Source: JAKJEP01 sp964580995 (GTDB taxonomy: Bacteria > Planctomycetota > Phycisphaerae > Sedimentisphaerales > SM23-30). Taken from it: a DNA stretch of 59,246 nucleotides. Location: NCBI GenBank assembly GCA_964580995.1, contig CAZOMV010000023.1:1-59246 (forward strand), written 5' to 3'. The notes under the pieces were generated by a model. The model saw only the letters and a list, made by a program, of their open reading frames with translations, did no database searches and was not told the origin of the DNA. Of this stretch, positions 43,912 to 54,138 are shown piece after piece. Both the position numbers and the translations under genes were made by a program. Positions within the stretch are counted from its first letter, which is position 1. Every line of letters begins with the position of its first letter.

Positions 43912-45249
43912 ATGAAATTTTTACGAAATTTTAGACTTATCGGGTGTGTGCTGCTAAGTTTGGTTTTTGGCGCGATTCTGCCAACACCCACCGCTTCAGC
44001 AGAAGAACCCTACCAAATCGAATGGATCCGCCAATTCGGTACGTCGACCTTGGATTTATGTTCTGGTCTATCGTATGATGGCCAAAATAACATCTATCTT
44101 TGTGGTCTAACCGATGGAGATCTTGGCGGCTCTAATGCCGGCAGTAGCGATGCTTTTCTTTGTAAATATGATTCCACAGGTTTTCTGCAATGGACTCAAC
44201 AGCTTGGCACAGCAGACAGAGAACTCGGTTATGGCGTTTCCGCTGATGCTCTTGGTAATATCTTTATCAGCGGCAGCACTTCTGGGGATCTGGAGGGTAC
44301 CAATGCCGGAAATTATGATAATTTTGTCTGCCGGTATGATTCGGCCGGCAATTTGCAATGGATGCGTCAATTCGGGACGATAAATGCGGATGGAAGTGCA
44401 CGCGTCTGTGCCGACGGACAAGGTAATGTCCTGGTCAGCGGTACAACCCTCGGAAATCTTGGTGGTACCAACGTTGGCAATTATGATGCTTTTATCTGTA
44501 AATATGACCTTGATGGTGATTTACTGTGGACCCGGCAATTTGGCTCAAAAAATGAGGAAACTATCGGCAGTCCTGCTATTGACGCATGGGGAAATGTTTA
44601 TATCAGCGGTTCTACCAGGGGCGATCTCAATGGGATCAATGCCGGTTATGAAGATGCTTATGTCAGCAAGTATGATTCTGATGGTAATTTGCTCTGGATT
44701 CAACAACTCGGCACTACCGGAAAGGAGTCCTGTTACGATGTCACAGTTGACGGTTTAGGAAATGTTTATATCTGCGGATCTACTTATGAGGTTCTTGGAA
44801 GTGATCATAATGTCGATGCCTTTGTCACCAAATTCGATTCCGATGGCAATTTATTATGGATGGAACAATTTGATTCCGAGGACAATGATGAGTTTGGTGG
44901 TATTTTAGTTGACAGTCAGAATAACATTTTTGTCAGCGGCTGTACCTCATATGATCCTATCAGTATGCCTATGAATAATTTTGATGCTTTGGTTAGTAAG
45001 TATGATTCCATGGGCAGTTTGCTTTGGACCAAATCACTCAGTACTGCAGGATATGATCTTGGCTCGGATATTGCAACGGATGGTTTGGGTAATATCTTTG
45101 TCAGCGGTCATACTTCTGGTAATCTTGGCAGTATCAATGCCGGTAGCTGGGATGGTTTTGTTTGTAAACTTTCCCCCGTGCCAGAACCGGGTACGCTGAG
45201 TTTGTTCACTTTCGGCACAATAGCTTTGCTGCGAAAACGGCGGAGATAG
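43912..45249 (+). CDS. SBBP-repeat protein with PEP-CTERM anchor
   Basis: A 445-residue secreted protein. Signal peptide (residues 1-30, cleavage after ASA), then about seven imperfect ~54-residue repeats of the SBBP (beta-propeller) type, each with 'QFGT...G..VS.DGLGNIF(I/V)SGST.G.LGG.NAG..DAFV.KYDS.GNLLW'. The C-terminus has PEPGT, a hydrophobic segment and RKRRR, the complete PEP-CTERM signal for sorting by exosortase. It is probably a surface or matrix protein. Confidence 0.92.
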   Translation: MKFLRNFRLIGCVLLSLVFGAILPTPTASAEEPYQIEWIRQFGTSTLDLCSGLSYDGQNNIYLCGLTDGDLGGSNAGSSDAFLCKYDSTGFLQWTQQLGTADRELGYGVSADALGNIFISGSTSGDLEGTNAGNYDNFVCRYDSAGNLQWMRQFGTINADGSARVCADGQGNVLVSGTTLGNLGGTNVGNYDAFICKYDLDGDLLWTRQFGSKNEETIGSPAIDAWGNVYISGSTRGDLNGINAGYEDAYVSKYDSDGNLLWIQQLGTTGKESCYDVTVDGLGNVYICGSTYEVLGSDHNVDAFVTKFDSDGNLLWMEQFDSEDNDEFGGILVDSQNNIFVSGCTSYDPISMPMNNFDALVSKYDSMGSLLWTKSLSTAGYDLGSDIATDGLGNIFVSGHTSGNLGSINAGSWDGFVCKLSPVPEPGTLSLFTFGTIALLRKRRR

Positions 45250-45269
45250 TCGGATTTGATAAGAACGGA

Positions 45270-46703
45270 TTATCCTTTGCCAAAGGCATAGTAGAATACA
45301 AACAGAACCGAGCAGATATAGACCATGATCGGGCATTGGCGGGCCTTGCCGGTGAAGAGTTTGAGCAGGGCGAAGCTGACGAAACCCCAGGCGATGCCGT
45401 CGGTAATACTCATCGCAAATTGCATGATGACGATGGTAAGAAAGGCGGGGATCGCTTCGGAAAAATCATCCCATTGAATGTGGCGGACGGTGGGGAGCAT
45501 ATAGCAGCCGATGACAATCAGTACCGGGGCGATCACCGGGTAGCAGTTGACACGGTTGAAAAGGTCCACCTGATTGACCACATGCGAGCCGAGCTGCGCC
45601 GCCGGCAGCGACACGACCGTACCCAGCACACCCACCAGCGGATACGCAAAGATCGACAGCAGCAGCAGAATCGCTGTCACCACCGACGCCAACCCCGTCC
45701 GTGCCCCTGCCGCCACCCCGGCACTCGACTCCACATAGCTGGAGATCGTACTGGTTCCCCCTACATTGCCGAGGATAGTACCGATGGCATCGGTCATCAG
45801 GGCCTGGCGGGCATGGGGCAACTGGCCGTTTTTCATCAGGCCCGCCCGCTCGATCACACCGACCAGCGTCCCGATCGAATCGAATACATCCAGCAGCAGA
45901 AATACAAATATCACCAGCAGAATGGCCGAAACGCTGTGGTTACGGAACAGAGTTTCAAAACCGCCAAACGCCTTCCCTGCCGTGGCGGAAACATTGGGGA
46001 AACCCATATCCATGGCGGTCGAAACCAGCGCATATCCCCAGTTCTGTCCCCACCATCGGGTAGCCAGATAACCGCCCAGGGCTGTGACTGCCATGCCGAT
46101 CAGAATCGCCCCGCGTACATGCAGGGATAACAGAATCCCGATGGCCAGAATCCCAAACAAACTGAGCAGGGTGACCGGATTTTTCAGATACCCCAGCGTG
46201 ACATAGGTGGAGGAATGGCTGACGATGATCCCGCTCCATTGCAACCCGATAAACGCAATCAGCAGACCAATACCGGCAGCAATGGCATATTTCAGGCTTT
46301 CCGGGATGGCATTCATGATGGCTGCTCGCAGCCCCAGAAAGGAAATCAGCAGAAAAATCGTCCCGCCGATCATATTCGCCGCCAGCGCCTCCTGCCAGGT
46401 AAAGCCCATTCCCCCGATGGCCGCCGCCCCGCAGACTGTGAACGCGAAAAAAAAGTTATGCCCCATCGCCGGCGCCAGGGCAATCGGCAAATTTGCCCAC
46501 AGCCCCATCAGCAGAGTCGTCAGCGCCGAACACAGGCAGGTGGCGAACATAACGGCGGAACTGTCCATCCCGCAGCCACTTAGAACCGCCGGCTGCACGA
46601 AAATAATATAGCTCAGCGCCACAAAGGTCGTCGAGCCGCCGATGATTTCCCGCCCGATCGTACTGCCGTTTTCCTTGATATGAAAATATTTTTCCAGCGA
46701 CAT
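45270..46703 (-). CDS. Purine (NCS2/AzgA-type) permease
   Basis: A 477-residue membrane transporter starting at the ATG at 46703 (AGGA upstream). About 12 transmembrane helices. Conserved features are 'GGSTTFVALSYIIFVQP', 'ALAPAMGHNFFFAF', 'SYVESSAGVAAGARTGLASV' and 'VFDSIGTLVGVIERAGL' of the AzgA/NCS2 family, which imports guanine, hypoxanthine or adenine with H+. Which purine cannot be told. It converges on the PEP-CTERM gene and diverges from the GH27 gene. Confidence 0.9.
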   Translation of the reverse strand: MSLEKYFHIKENGSTIGREIIGGSTTFVALSYIIFVQPAVLSGCGMDSSAVMFATCLCSALTTLLMGLWANLPIALAPAMGHNFFFAFTVCGAAAIGGMGFTWQEALAANMIGGTIFLLISFLGLRAAIMNAIPESLKYAIAAGIGLLIAFIGLQWSGIIVSHSSTYVTLGYLKNPVTLLSLFGILAIGILLSLHVRGAILIGMAVTALGGYLATRWWGQNWGYALVSTAMDMGFPNVSATAGKAFGGFETLFRNHSVSAILLVIFVFLLLDVFDSIGTLVGVIERAGLMKNGQLPHARQALMTDAIGTILGNVGGTSTISSYVESSAGVAAGARTGLASVVTAILLLLSIFAYPLVGVLGTVVSLPAAQLGSHVVNQVDLFNRVNCYPVIAPVLIVIGCYMLPTVRHIQWDDFSEAIPAFLTIVIMQFAMSITDGIAWGFVSFALLKLFTGKARQCPIMVYICSVLFVFYYAFGKG

Positions 46704-46918
46704 ACCAATCCTCATGAATTTTACTTGAAAAGTGAACTTCCATTGAAAATATACCCTGAAATACCACGCCTTGCCATGAAAAATACTTCCCATTATCGAG
46801 ATATTTTTGCAAAGAATGGGGTTTCTTATTTTTCCGCCCATGATATTATACACGTAGTAAGAAATGGTTCTGGTTGAATGAATTTTTAATTTAAATATTT
46901 GCACCAAAAGAGGTAATG

Positions 46919-48910
46919 ATGTCTCGAACTATTCTCCCGCGTAATCATGCAGTGTTTTTCCTGGCGATAAATCTGTTTGTATCCGGCCTGCTTCTCAGCC
47001 ATCCGGTTTTTGCCGCCGACCCGACCCCGGCAGGGCTGCTCTGGCTGGCCGACCTCGACCTGAGTAAAATGTCCAGCGGCTGGGGCAAGCCGCTGCCCAA
47101 TCAAAGTGTGCAGGGCCAGCCGCTGACCATCGCCGGCCGCACCTTCAAAAACGGTGTCGGAACCCACGCCGACAGCCTGATGTTCATCAACCTCAAGGGC
47201 AGCGCCACCCGTTTTACCGCCTTACTCGGTGTCGATGACGAAACCCAGAAAAAGGGCAGTATTCAGGGCAAGGTCTATGGCGATGGCAAAAAGCTCTTCG
47301 ACAGCGGCATCCTGAGAGGCGGGGCGGAACCGGCCGCCATCGATCTGAATGTCGAAGGGATTCAACAACTGATACTGGTTATTACCGATGCCGGCGATGG
47401 CGCCGACTATGACCATGCGGACTTGGCTGAGGCCGCCATCGAATATGACAAGCAGGCCCCCGAGGCCATCGATCAGCCCGTCGAAGAAAGAGTCGTTCTG
47501 ACCCCCCAGCCGGGACCGGCCCCCCGTATCAACGGCCCCAAAGTGTACGGCTCCCGCCCGGGCAATCCCTTCCTCTACCGCATACCGGCCACCGGCAATC
47601 GGCCGATCAAGTTCTCCGCCCAGAACCTGCCGAATACGCTTACCCTGGATGCCGATACCGGCATTATCACCGGCGACTCTCCCAAAAAACGCGGCGAATA
47701 TTCGATCACCCTCAAGGCGGAAAATAAGGAGGGTGCCGATTCCCGCATCTTCAAGCTCATCGTGGGTGACACCCTGGCCCTCACTCCACCGATGGGCTGG
47801 AACAGTTGGTACATCTTTTACGACAGCGTGACCGATCAGGACATGCGTCAGGCCGCCGATGCCATGATCGACACCGGCATGGCCGACTTCGGCTATCAGT
47901 ATGTCAATATTGACGATTGCTGGGCCAAGCGCAGCGGCGACGAGCCGTACCGCGATGCCGGCGGCGTTATCCTGCCCAATGCCGGTTTCCCCGACATGAA
48001 GGCCATGACGGACTACATCCACAGCAAGGGCCTCAAGGCCGGTATCTACACCTCGCCCGGCCCCTGGACCTGTGCCGGCTATACCGGCAGTTACAGGCAT
48101 GAGCAGCAGGACGCCCTGACTTTCGCCGCCTGGGGCTTTGACTTCCTGAAGTATGACTGGTGTTCTTACGACAGCATCGCCGTCGATAAAACCCGCTATG
48201 AATATATCCGTCCCTACGCCCTGATGGGTGAGATTCTCAAAAATGTCGATTACGACATCGTCTATAATATCTGCCAGTACGGCATGGACCGCGTCTGGGA
48301 ATGGGCCGCCGATACCGGGGGCAACTGCTGGCGCACGACCGATGACATGCGGCGATCCAGCAGTTTCGTCGGCATGGGTCTCGACAACGCCAAACATTTT
48401 GACTGTGCCCGCCCCGGCTACTGGAACGACCCGGACTACATTCTCATCGGCTGGATCGGCGGCGGCTCGGAAAAAGAAGGCATCCCGACCTCCATCTCCC
48501 CGAACCAGCAGTATGCCTACATGTCGATGTGGTCGCTAATGGCCTCGCCGCTGATTTTCTCCGGCAATATGACCAAACTGGACGACTTTACCATCAGCGT
48601 CTTGTGCAACGCCGAGGTGATCGAGGCCAATCAGGATCCGCTGGGCCAACAATGCCGCATCGCCAAACAGACCGATGAATCCTTCGTTCTGGTCAAGGAC
48701 CTGGAAGATGGTTCAAAAGCGGTGGGCCTGTTCAACACCGCCCCCATCAATATGCCCCTACGCATCACCTGGGACGAGATGATCCTGAACGGCCCGCAGC
48801 GCATCCGTGACCTCTGGCGGCAGAAAGACCTCGGTCCCTTTGATAACTCCTTCGAGCCGGTCGTTCCGGCCCGCGGCGTAATCCTGGTCCGGCTGTTTCC
48901 GGTAAAATAA
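46919..48910 (+). CDS. GH27 alpha-galactosidase with NPCBM domain
   Basis: A 663-residue secreted enzyme. Signal peptide to about 33. NPCBM domain about 35-185 ('GVGTHADSLMFINL', 'DAGDGADYDHADLAEA'), Ig-like (putative Ig domain) about 205-285, GH27 barrel from about 290 ('TPPMGWNSWYIF', 'YVNIDDCWA'). Nucleophile Asp lies in 'FLKYDWC' and acid/base Asp in 'GYWNDPDYI'. It removes terminal alpha-galactose, complementing the GH36 enzymes of the other family 12 kb away. A sugar porter gene follows 40 bp downstream. Confidence 0.93.
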   Translation: MSRTILPRNHAVFFLAINLFVSGLLLSHPVFAADPTPAGLLWLADLDLSKMSSGWGKPLPNQSVQGQPLTIAGRTFKNGVGTHADSLMFINLKGSATRFTALLGVDDETQKKGSIQGKVYGDGKKLFDSGILRGGAEPAAIDLNVEGIQQLILVITDAGDGADYDHADLAEAAIEYDKQAPEAIDQPVEERVVLTPQPGPAPRINGPKVYGSRPGNPFLYRIPATGNRPIKFSAQNLPNTLTLDADTGIITGDSPKKRGEYSITLKAENKEGADSRIFKLIVGDTLALTPPMGWNSWYIFYDSVTDQDMRQAADAMIDTGMADFGYQYVNIDDCWAKRSGDEPYRDAGGVILPNAGFPDMKAMTDYIHSKGLKAGIYTSPGPWTCAGYTGSYRHEQQDALTFAAWGFDFLKYDWCSYDSIAVDKTRYEYIRPYALMGEILKNVDYDIVYNICQYGMDRVWEWAADTGGNCWRTTDDMRRSSSFVGMGLDNAKHFDCARPGYWNDPDYILIGWIGGGSEKEGIPTSISPNQQYAYMSMWSLMASPLIFSGNMTKLDDFTISVLCNAEVIEANQDPLGQQCRIAKQTDESFVLVKDLEDGSKAVGLFNTAPINMPLRITWDEMILNGPQRIRDLWRQKDLGPFDNSFEPVVPARGVILVRLFPVK

Positions 48911-48950
48911 AACCCTCCCCAGCCGTCCCCAACAACAGAAAGAACAAAAC

Positions 48951-50345
48951 ATGGAAAATAGCGAATATCGTTATAATACTGGCTATCTCCTTACGATCTG
49001 CATGGTGGCGGCTCTGGGCGGCCTGCTGTTCGGTTACGATTGGGTGGTTATCGGCGGCGCCAAACCGTTCTACGAGGCCTACTTCAACCTGACTTCCTCC
49101 CTTCAGATTGCCTGGGCCATGAGCAGTGCCCTGGCCGGCTGCCTGCTCGGCTCCATGCTCTCCGGCGGGCTGACGGATCGTTTCGGCCGCAAAAAACTGC
49201 TCCTGTTATCCAGCCTGCTGTTTCTGGCTTCCGCGCTAGGCGTCAGCCTGGCCCATACCTTTTCCATCTTCTGGCTCTTCCGCCTCATCGGCGGCGTCGG
49301 CATCGGCCTGGCCTCCAACCTGTCCCCAATGTACATTGCCGAAATTTCCCCCGCCGCGGTCCGCGGCCGCTTCGTCAGCCTCAATCAATTGACCATCGTT
49401 ATCGGTATCCTGGCCGCTCAGATCGTCAACTGGCTCATCGCCGAGCCGGTCCCCCCAAACGCAACCACCCAGATGATTTTCGATTCCTGGAACGGCCAGA
49501 CCGGCTGGCGCTGGATGTTCGGCGTTGGGGCGATCCCCGCTTTGCTGTTTTTCCTGTTCATGTTCATCGTCCCTGAAAGCCCCCGCTGGCTCGTCAAAAA
49601 CGCCAGGGATGCCCAGGCCAAAAATATCATGGCTCGCATCGGCGGCGACCGGTACGCCGGCGATAATCTGAAGGATATCCAGCATTCGCTGGTCAACGAA
49701 ATCGAAAAAGTCCACTTCAAGGAACTGCTGGAGCCTCGTCTGTTGAAAATCCTTATGATTGGCGTCGTCCTGGCGGTGTACCAGCAGTGGTGCGGCATCA
49801 ACGTCATCTTCAATTATGCCGATGAAATTTTCACCGCTGCCGGTTATGGCGTCAGCGATATGCTTTTAAATATCGTAATCACCGGCGCGGTAAATCTCGC
49901 TTTCACTTTTGTGGCTCTGAAAACCGTCGATAAGCTCGGTCGCAAAAAGTTACTGCTCTTCGGCTCAGCCGGACTGATCATCGCCTACATGTTGGTCGGT
50001 ACCTGCTTCTACCTCAAAAGCAGCGGCATCCATGTTCTGATTCTGGTTATCTTTGCCATTGCCTGTTACGCCTGCTCGCTGGCCCCGGTGGTCTGGGTCG
50101 TGATCGCCGAAATCTTCCCCAACCGGATTCGCGGTGCCGCCATGTCCATCTCCGTCTCCTCGCTCTGGATTGCCTGCTTTATCCTGACCTATACCTTCCC
50201 CATCCTCAACGAAAAACTAGGCGCCTCCTATACCTTCTGGATTTATGCCGCCATCTGCTGCCTCGGTTTCCACTTCATCCGGAAATTCCTGCCCGAAACC
50301 AAAGGCAAAACATTGGAGCAAATCGAAATGGAATTCGTAAAATAG
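48951..50345 (+). CDS. MFS sugar porter (SP family)
   Basis: A 464-residue transporter with 12 helices. SP-family motifs are 'GGLLFGYDWVVIGGA' in helix 1, 'RFGRKK' twice, 'PESPRWL' mid-protein and 'PETKGKTLEQIE' at the C-terminus. It imports a monosaccharide with H+. In this position, after GH27, galactose or a related hexose is the likely substrate. It is followed 44 bp later by the sialidase-like gene. Confidence 0.93.
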   Translation: MENSEYRYNTGYLLTICMVAALGGLLFGYDWVVIGGAKPFYEAYFNLTSSLQIAWAMSSALAGCLLGSMLSGGLTDRFGRKKLLLLSSLLFLASALGVSLAHTFSIFWLFRLIGGVGIGLASNLSPMYIAEISPAAVRGRFVSLNQLTIVIGILAAQIVNWLIAEPVPPNATTQMIFDSWNGQTGWRWMFGVGAIPALLFFLFMFIVPESPRWLVKNARDAQAKNIMARIGGDRYAGDNLKDIQHSLVNEIEKVHFKELLEPRLLKILMIGVVLAVYQQWCGINVIFNYADEIFTAAGYGVSDMLLNIVITGAVNLAFTFVALKTVDKLGRKKLLLFGSAGLIIAYMLVGTCFYLKSSGIHVLILVIFAIACYACSLAPVVWVVIAEIFPNRIRGAAMSISVSSLWIACFILTYTFPILNEKLGASYTFWIYAAICCLGFHFIRKFLPETKGKTLEQIEMEFVK

Positions 50346-50389
50346 TCTTCTTCAACCGGATCCTGGTGATTACGGAAAGGAACCACGAT

Positions 50390-51691
50390 ATGAGCAGCTT
50401 CCCTTTCTTTCGCCGCCTGTACCGCATGCACTGGTTGATTATTATCGCACTCAGCTCTTTATGGCTGTCCTCCGGCCTCAACCACGCCCTGGCCGATTTG
50501 CCACCAACTCCTCCCAGCCCTTCCTTCCGGGTAATCGGCTCTGAACCGCTGCCCGACCTCTATAAAACCTGCCGCCGCATGGTAGTCGGCCCATCCGTCA
50601 ATCAGCCCGAAGACTACCCAGGCTACGGCGGCTTTGTCGGCTGGCCCGGCGTCACCCGCCTCCAATCCGGCCGCTGGCTTGTGACCTTCAGCTCCGGCTA
50701 CTGGCACGCCAGCCCCCCATTGACGGATGAGATCAAAAACGATCCTGCCTGCCGCTTCCAGCTTGAAGAATGGCAAAAGATCGGCATGCCCGACCTTCTC
50801 GCCCCCCGCGGCGGTCGGGCACACTGCATCTATTCCGACGACCAGGGCCAATCCTGGTCCCGGCCCCAAACCCTGATCGACACCGAACTCGATGACCGCC
50901 ACGCCACCATCCTCGAACTGAACCAAGGCCGTCTGCTCTGCACCTTTTTCGAATATCGCCTGCCCAGCCAGGCCCGTGCCCTATACCTGCTCTCCGACGA
51001 CGGCGGCCGCTCCTGGTCCCAGCCGCGGAGTCTGCCCGGCAACGCCACTTCCTTCGGCAACGGCTCCGCCATCCGGCTTTCCGACGGAACCGTTCTGCTG
51101 GCTGCTGAAGAAAACCAGGGCGACGGCGGCATTACGATCTATCACTCCGCCAACCAGGCCGAGTCCTTCGAACAGACCGCCTGCGTGACCGCCGATCACA
51201 GCCTCTGCGAACCAACCGTCGCCGAACTGCCCGGCGACCGGCTCGTTCTGATCGCCCGGCCCAAAGGCGACCTCAGTTTTTCTGACGATGGCGGCCGCAC
51301 CTGGACCCCGCCCGTCTCCACCGGCGTCTCCCTCTTCGATCCCCACCTGCTTCTGCTGCCCGGCGGTATCCTGGCCTGCTTCCACGGCTCCTATCAGGGC
51401 GGCAGCCTGCGGGTAATCCTCAGCCCCGACGGCGGTCGCACCTGGCACGGCCCCGCCGATCACATCGGCTATTCTGTTGACCCCACCGTGTACGGCTACA
51501 GCCACCCCATGCTCCTGCCTGACGGCTCCGTCTATATTGTGTACCTCCACACCGGCGGCCATTCCCCCGCCGACGCCCGCTCCGAAGCCCTCTGGTCCCT
51601 CCGCTTACGTATCAACCCCACCGCCGACGGCATCCAACTCCTGCCCGCTCCTCCACCATCCCAGGCTGGGATGGTGGCGAAGGTGGGGTGA
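50390..51691 (+). CDS. Secreted sialidase-like (BNR repeat) protein
   Basis: A 433-residue protein starting at the ATG at 50390, with AAAGGA upstream. Signal peptide about residues 1-35. At least four Asp-box (SxDxGxxW) motifs: 'SDDQGQSWSRP', 'SDDGGRSWSQP', 'SDDGGRTWTPP' and 'SPDGGRTWHGP', giving a six-bladed sialidase-type propeller. Sialidase (GH33) or a glycosidase of a related clan is plausible, but Asp boxes also occur in non-sialidases. It ends the transport-glycosidase operon. Confidence 0.8.
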   Translation: MSSFPFFRRLYRMHWLIIIALSSLWLSSGLNHALADLPPTPPSPSFRVIGSEPLPDLYKTCRRMVVGPSVNQPEDYPGYGGFVGWPGVTRLQSGRWLVTFSSGYWHASPPLTDEIKNDPACRFQLEEWQKIGMPDLLAPRGGRAHCIYSDDQGQSWSRPQTLIDTELDDRHATILELNQGRLLCTFFEYRLPSQARALYLLSDDGGRSWSQPRSLPGNATSFGNGSAIRLSDGTVLLAAEENQGDGGITIYHSANQAESFEQTACVTADHSLCEPTVAELPGDRLVLIARPKGDLSFSDDGGRTWTPPVSTGVSLFDPHLLLLPGGILACFHGSYQGGSLRVILSPDGGRTWHGPADHIGYSVDPTVYGYSHPMLLPDGSVYIVYLHTGGHSPADARSEALWSLRLRINPTADGIQLLPAPPPSQAGMVAKVG

Positions 51692-51700
51692 TTTATGTTT

Positions 51701-51756
51701 GTAAGTCGTTATTTTTATGGACGGGAAATTGGTATAAGTGCTTGTTTTACGTTGAA
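51701..51756 (+). repeat. Dispersed 56-bp repeat, copy 1
   Basis: A non-coding segment after the sialidase-like gene that shares 48 of 56 bases with 57900-57955, in the same orientation. Core ACGGGAAATTG is identical. Confidence 0.8.
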
Positions 51757-51779
51757 TGATCTTTCACCCCATTTAAATT

Positions 51780-52481
51780 TCAAACACACCGAACCACTCC
51801 GATCACAATCCCTTGTATAGAAATCTTTTCCGCATAAATCGGCTCATACTTCGCATTGCACGGCATCAGACAAAAACCCTTCTTTGCATAAAAAAACTTC
51901 TTGAGCGTCGTCTCTCCATCCTCCAGCAGTGCCACCACAATCTGCCCCTCGCTGGCCCGCTCGGCCTTCTTCACCAATACATAATCCCCATCCCGAATTT
52001 GCTCCTCGATCATACTGTCCCCCCGCACCTGCAAAACAAACGTATCTTCTGGTGCACCAAACAAATGTGCCAAATCCAGCAAATCCGGATTCTCATACGC
52101 CTCCACCGGATACCCCGCCGCCACCTTGCCCCGGATACTATACATACCCTCCCGGCCTTCCGTCTCTCCCTCCGTCTGTGACTCCGCCGACTCAGACGAA
52201 CATACTGCTTCGTCTTTCAATTGCACTCGCCGGTCAAGAATCAAAGAGCGTGCCCTGTTGGGCTGACGATGCAGCAGCCCTTTTCGTATGAGCGACTCGA
52301 CGTGCTCGAACACGGTGACTTTGCTGATGTCCAGTTTTTCGGCAATCTCCTGCATCGTCGGGGAATAACCATTGCTGTCCCGGCAGGCACGGATCAGCTT
52401 CAAAATCTCGACCTGACGCGGTGTTAATATGACTGCACTCGGCTCCTTTGTGACTTTTTTCTTCCTGGCTGTACGGGTCAT
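51780..52481 (-). CDS. lexA: LexA repressor
   Basis: A 233-residue SOS repressor from the ATG at 52481 (GGAGG upstream). N-terminal winged HTH ('YSPTMQEIAEKLDISKVTVFEHVESL'), then a longer than usual acidic linker (about 90-110, 'SSESAESQTEGETEGRE'). Cleavage site Ala122-Gly123 ('KVAAGYPVEAYE'), catalytic Ser156 ('RGDSMIEE') and Lys at about 194 ('ETTLKKFF'). It autocleaves with RecA after DNA damage. Confidence 0.95.
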   Translation of the reverse strand: MTRTARKKKVTKEPSAVILTPRQVEILKLIRACRDSNGYSPTMQEIAEKLDISKVTVFEHVESLIRKGLLHRQPNRARSLILDRRVQLKDEAVCSSESAESQTEGETEGREGMYSIRGKVAAGYPVEAYENPDLLDLAHLFGAPEDTFVLQVRGDSMIEEQIRDGDYVLVKKAERASEGQIVVALLEDGETTLKKFFYAKKGFCLMPCNAKYEPIYAEKISIQGIVIGVVRCV

Positions 52482-52803
52482 GTTTACTCCTCCGGCTTTC
52501 AATCGTCCGATAAACCTTAAACGTATTTATATCAATCTGTTCCGTATTTGACAGAACCTTCATTGCCGCTGTACTATTCTCACTTAAACTCACTTCCTGC
52601 CCAGTTCCCAGATGCCCCAGCATACGCTGCCCCCACCGGCCCAGGCGATCCCAAATCGATCTTATCTCATTATTTATCAAAATATTATAATGCGATACCT
52701 CATCCGGCCAATTCCTGGCATACTCCCCGCCCGGCCCAAACTTGCAAACCGGCGTCAAATCAATACTCTTACTATGTACCATATAGACCTTTCCAAAGCC
52801 CAA
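52482..52803 (-). CDS. Uncertain ORF upstream of lexA
   Basis: An open frame starts at about 52803 and reads 107 codons before the lexA start, then runs out of frame through lexA to 52234. The first 107 residues have a natural composition ('EYARNWPDEVSHYN', 'SIWDRLGRWGQRMLG') but no known domain. Long overlap with lexA argues against it; a frameshift before lexA would end it at a TAA next to the lexA start. Low confidence. Confidence 0.25.
52536..52555 (-). promoter_or_regulatory. Putative LexA operator
   Basis: TCTGT-N10-ACAGA dyad, with overlapping GTTC...GAAC, about 55 bp upstream of the lexA ATG. It resembles SOS boxes but the spacing is 10 rather than 8 bases. Autoregulation is typical for lexA. 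Confidence 0.45.
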
Positions 52804-52905
52804 AAATCAGGCGAAATCAAATCCTTCGCCCTATAACATTGTTCGGTATATGTTAGGTAACAATTTTATCGACCTTCGTCCAAAAAAAACATTACTAATT
52901 TTCCA

Positions 52906-54129
52906 TTAAATTTTATGAACCACTTCCCCGCCTACCATTACCATCACCGGCTGGCTATCCGATTCCAGTATATCCCGGCACGGCTCCCTGTCCGGCTTCG
53001 CCAGCGGAATCGCAATCAGATCCGCCTCATTTCCCGGGGCAAGACTGCCGATTTTGTCATCCCACCCCAGCCCCACCGCACCATTCAGCGTAGCCATCCG
53101 AACAACCACCTCCGGCGGCACAGCCGGATACCGCCGGTGCAAATACCGCATCTCCTCCAGCAGACTCAGCGAACTATTGCTGGCCAGACTGTCGGTTCCC
53201 AGACACACATTAATCCCTAATCCTAGCATCTTTACAAACGAATGATCCGGGTGCCCAAAATACCTGTGGCTACGCGGGCAATACACCACACTATGCCCTG
53301 TTTGCGACAATCGGACCAATTCTTCATCCGTAATATAATTCACATGTGCCAGTAAAAACGCCTGCCCCTGCAAATCCAGCCCCAGAAAGTAATCCACCGG
53401 CGTCGTCCCCGGACAAACAAACGAACCATCCCACTTGCCGATTCTTTGGGCGTATTCCTTCCATGGTCCCCTGCCGTGCCGGATAAATTCCATCTCCTCC
53501 GTATTTTCCGCCAGATGCGTCGTCAGCGGCAAATGATTTTCCCCCGCCATCACCGCCACCAGCGAATATAACCTCGTCCCTACCGAATACGGTGCATGGG
53601 GTGAAATCCCCAGCCGCAGCCGCTCATCCGCTTGGGTTTCCTCCTGACATCCCTGCAGATACTCCCTGGCCCCACCCAAATCATCTGTAAGCCCGAAAAC
53701 CTCCGCAAAACAGGTCTTCCGAATCGACTCCTCCTTTAAATACCGCCACGCCCGATGCCCAAATGAAATATCCCCAACCGTCGTCACCCCCCCCTCTAAA
53801 CTCTCCCGGCAGGCCCGCCCAATCGTTTCCGATAGATCCACCTTCGATTCAAAACGCCCCGCCGTCACCTGACCCACCCAATCGATAAAGCTGCCCGTAA
53901 ATCGAATCTGATCCCGCAGTTCCGACAGTTCCAAATGGGTATGCGCATTGACCAGCCCCGGCAGCAGCACACATTGATTCCACTCCCTTACCTCAGCACC
54001 GGGATATTTCGACCGCATCGCCTCAAACCGACCGCATTCGACAATCAGAGTCCCCTCCACCGCCACCGCACTTTCGGCAATAGCCTCAGAAACGACCGGT
54101 AACACATATCGGGCACGTAAGAGAATCAT
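52906..54129 (-). CDS. mqnX: Amidohydrolase, probable aminodeoxyfutalosine deaminase
   Basis: A 407-residue metal-dependent amidohydrolase. Metal ligands: 'PGLVNAHTHLELS' (HxH), 'THLAEN' (His) and 'CLGTDSLASN' (Asp); 'GISPHAPYSVG' is typical of the SAH/guanine deaminase group. Its operon mates MqnA and MqnC point to the futalosine pathway, where MqnX deaminates aminodeoxyfutalosine. Without that context it could be an SAH or chlorohydrolase-type deaminase. It starts 9 bp after the HD gene. Confidence 0.75.
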   Translation of the reverse strand: MILLRARYVLPVVSEAIAESAVAVEGTLIVECGRFEAMRSKYPGAEVREWNQCVLLPGLVNAHTHLELSELRDQIRFTGSFIDWVGQVTAGRFESKVDLSETIGRACRESLEGGVTTVGDISFGHRAWRYLKEESIRKTCFAEVFGLTDDLGGAREYLQGCQEETQADERLRLGISPHAPYSVGTRLYSLVAVMAGENHLPLTTHLAENTEEMEFIRHGRGPWKEYAQRIGKWDGSFVCPGTTPVDYFLGLDLQGQAFLLAHVNYITDEELVRLSQTGHSVVYCPRSHRYFGHPDHSFVKMLGLGINVCLGTDSLASNSSLSLLEEMRYLHRRYPAVPPEVVVRMATLNGAVGLGWDDKIGSLAPGNEADLIAIPLAKPDREPCRDILESDSQPVMVMVGGEVVHKI

Positions 54130-54138
54130 CCCCGCATT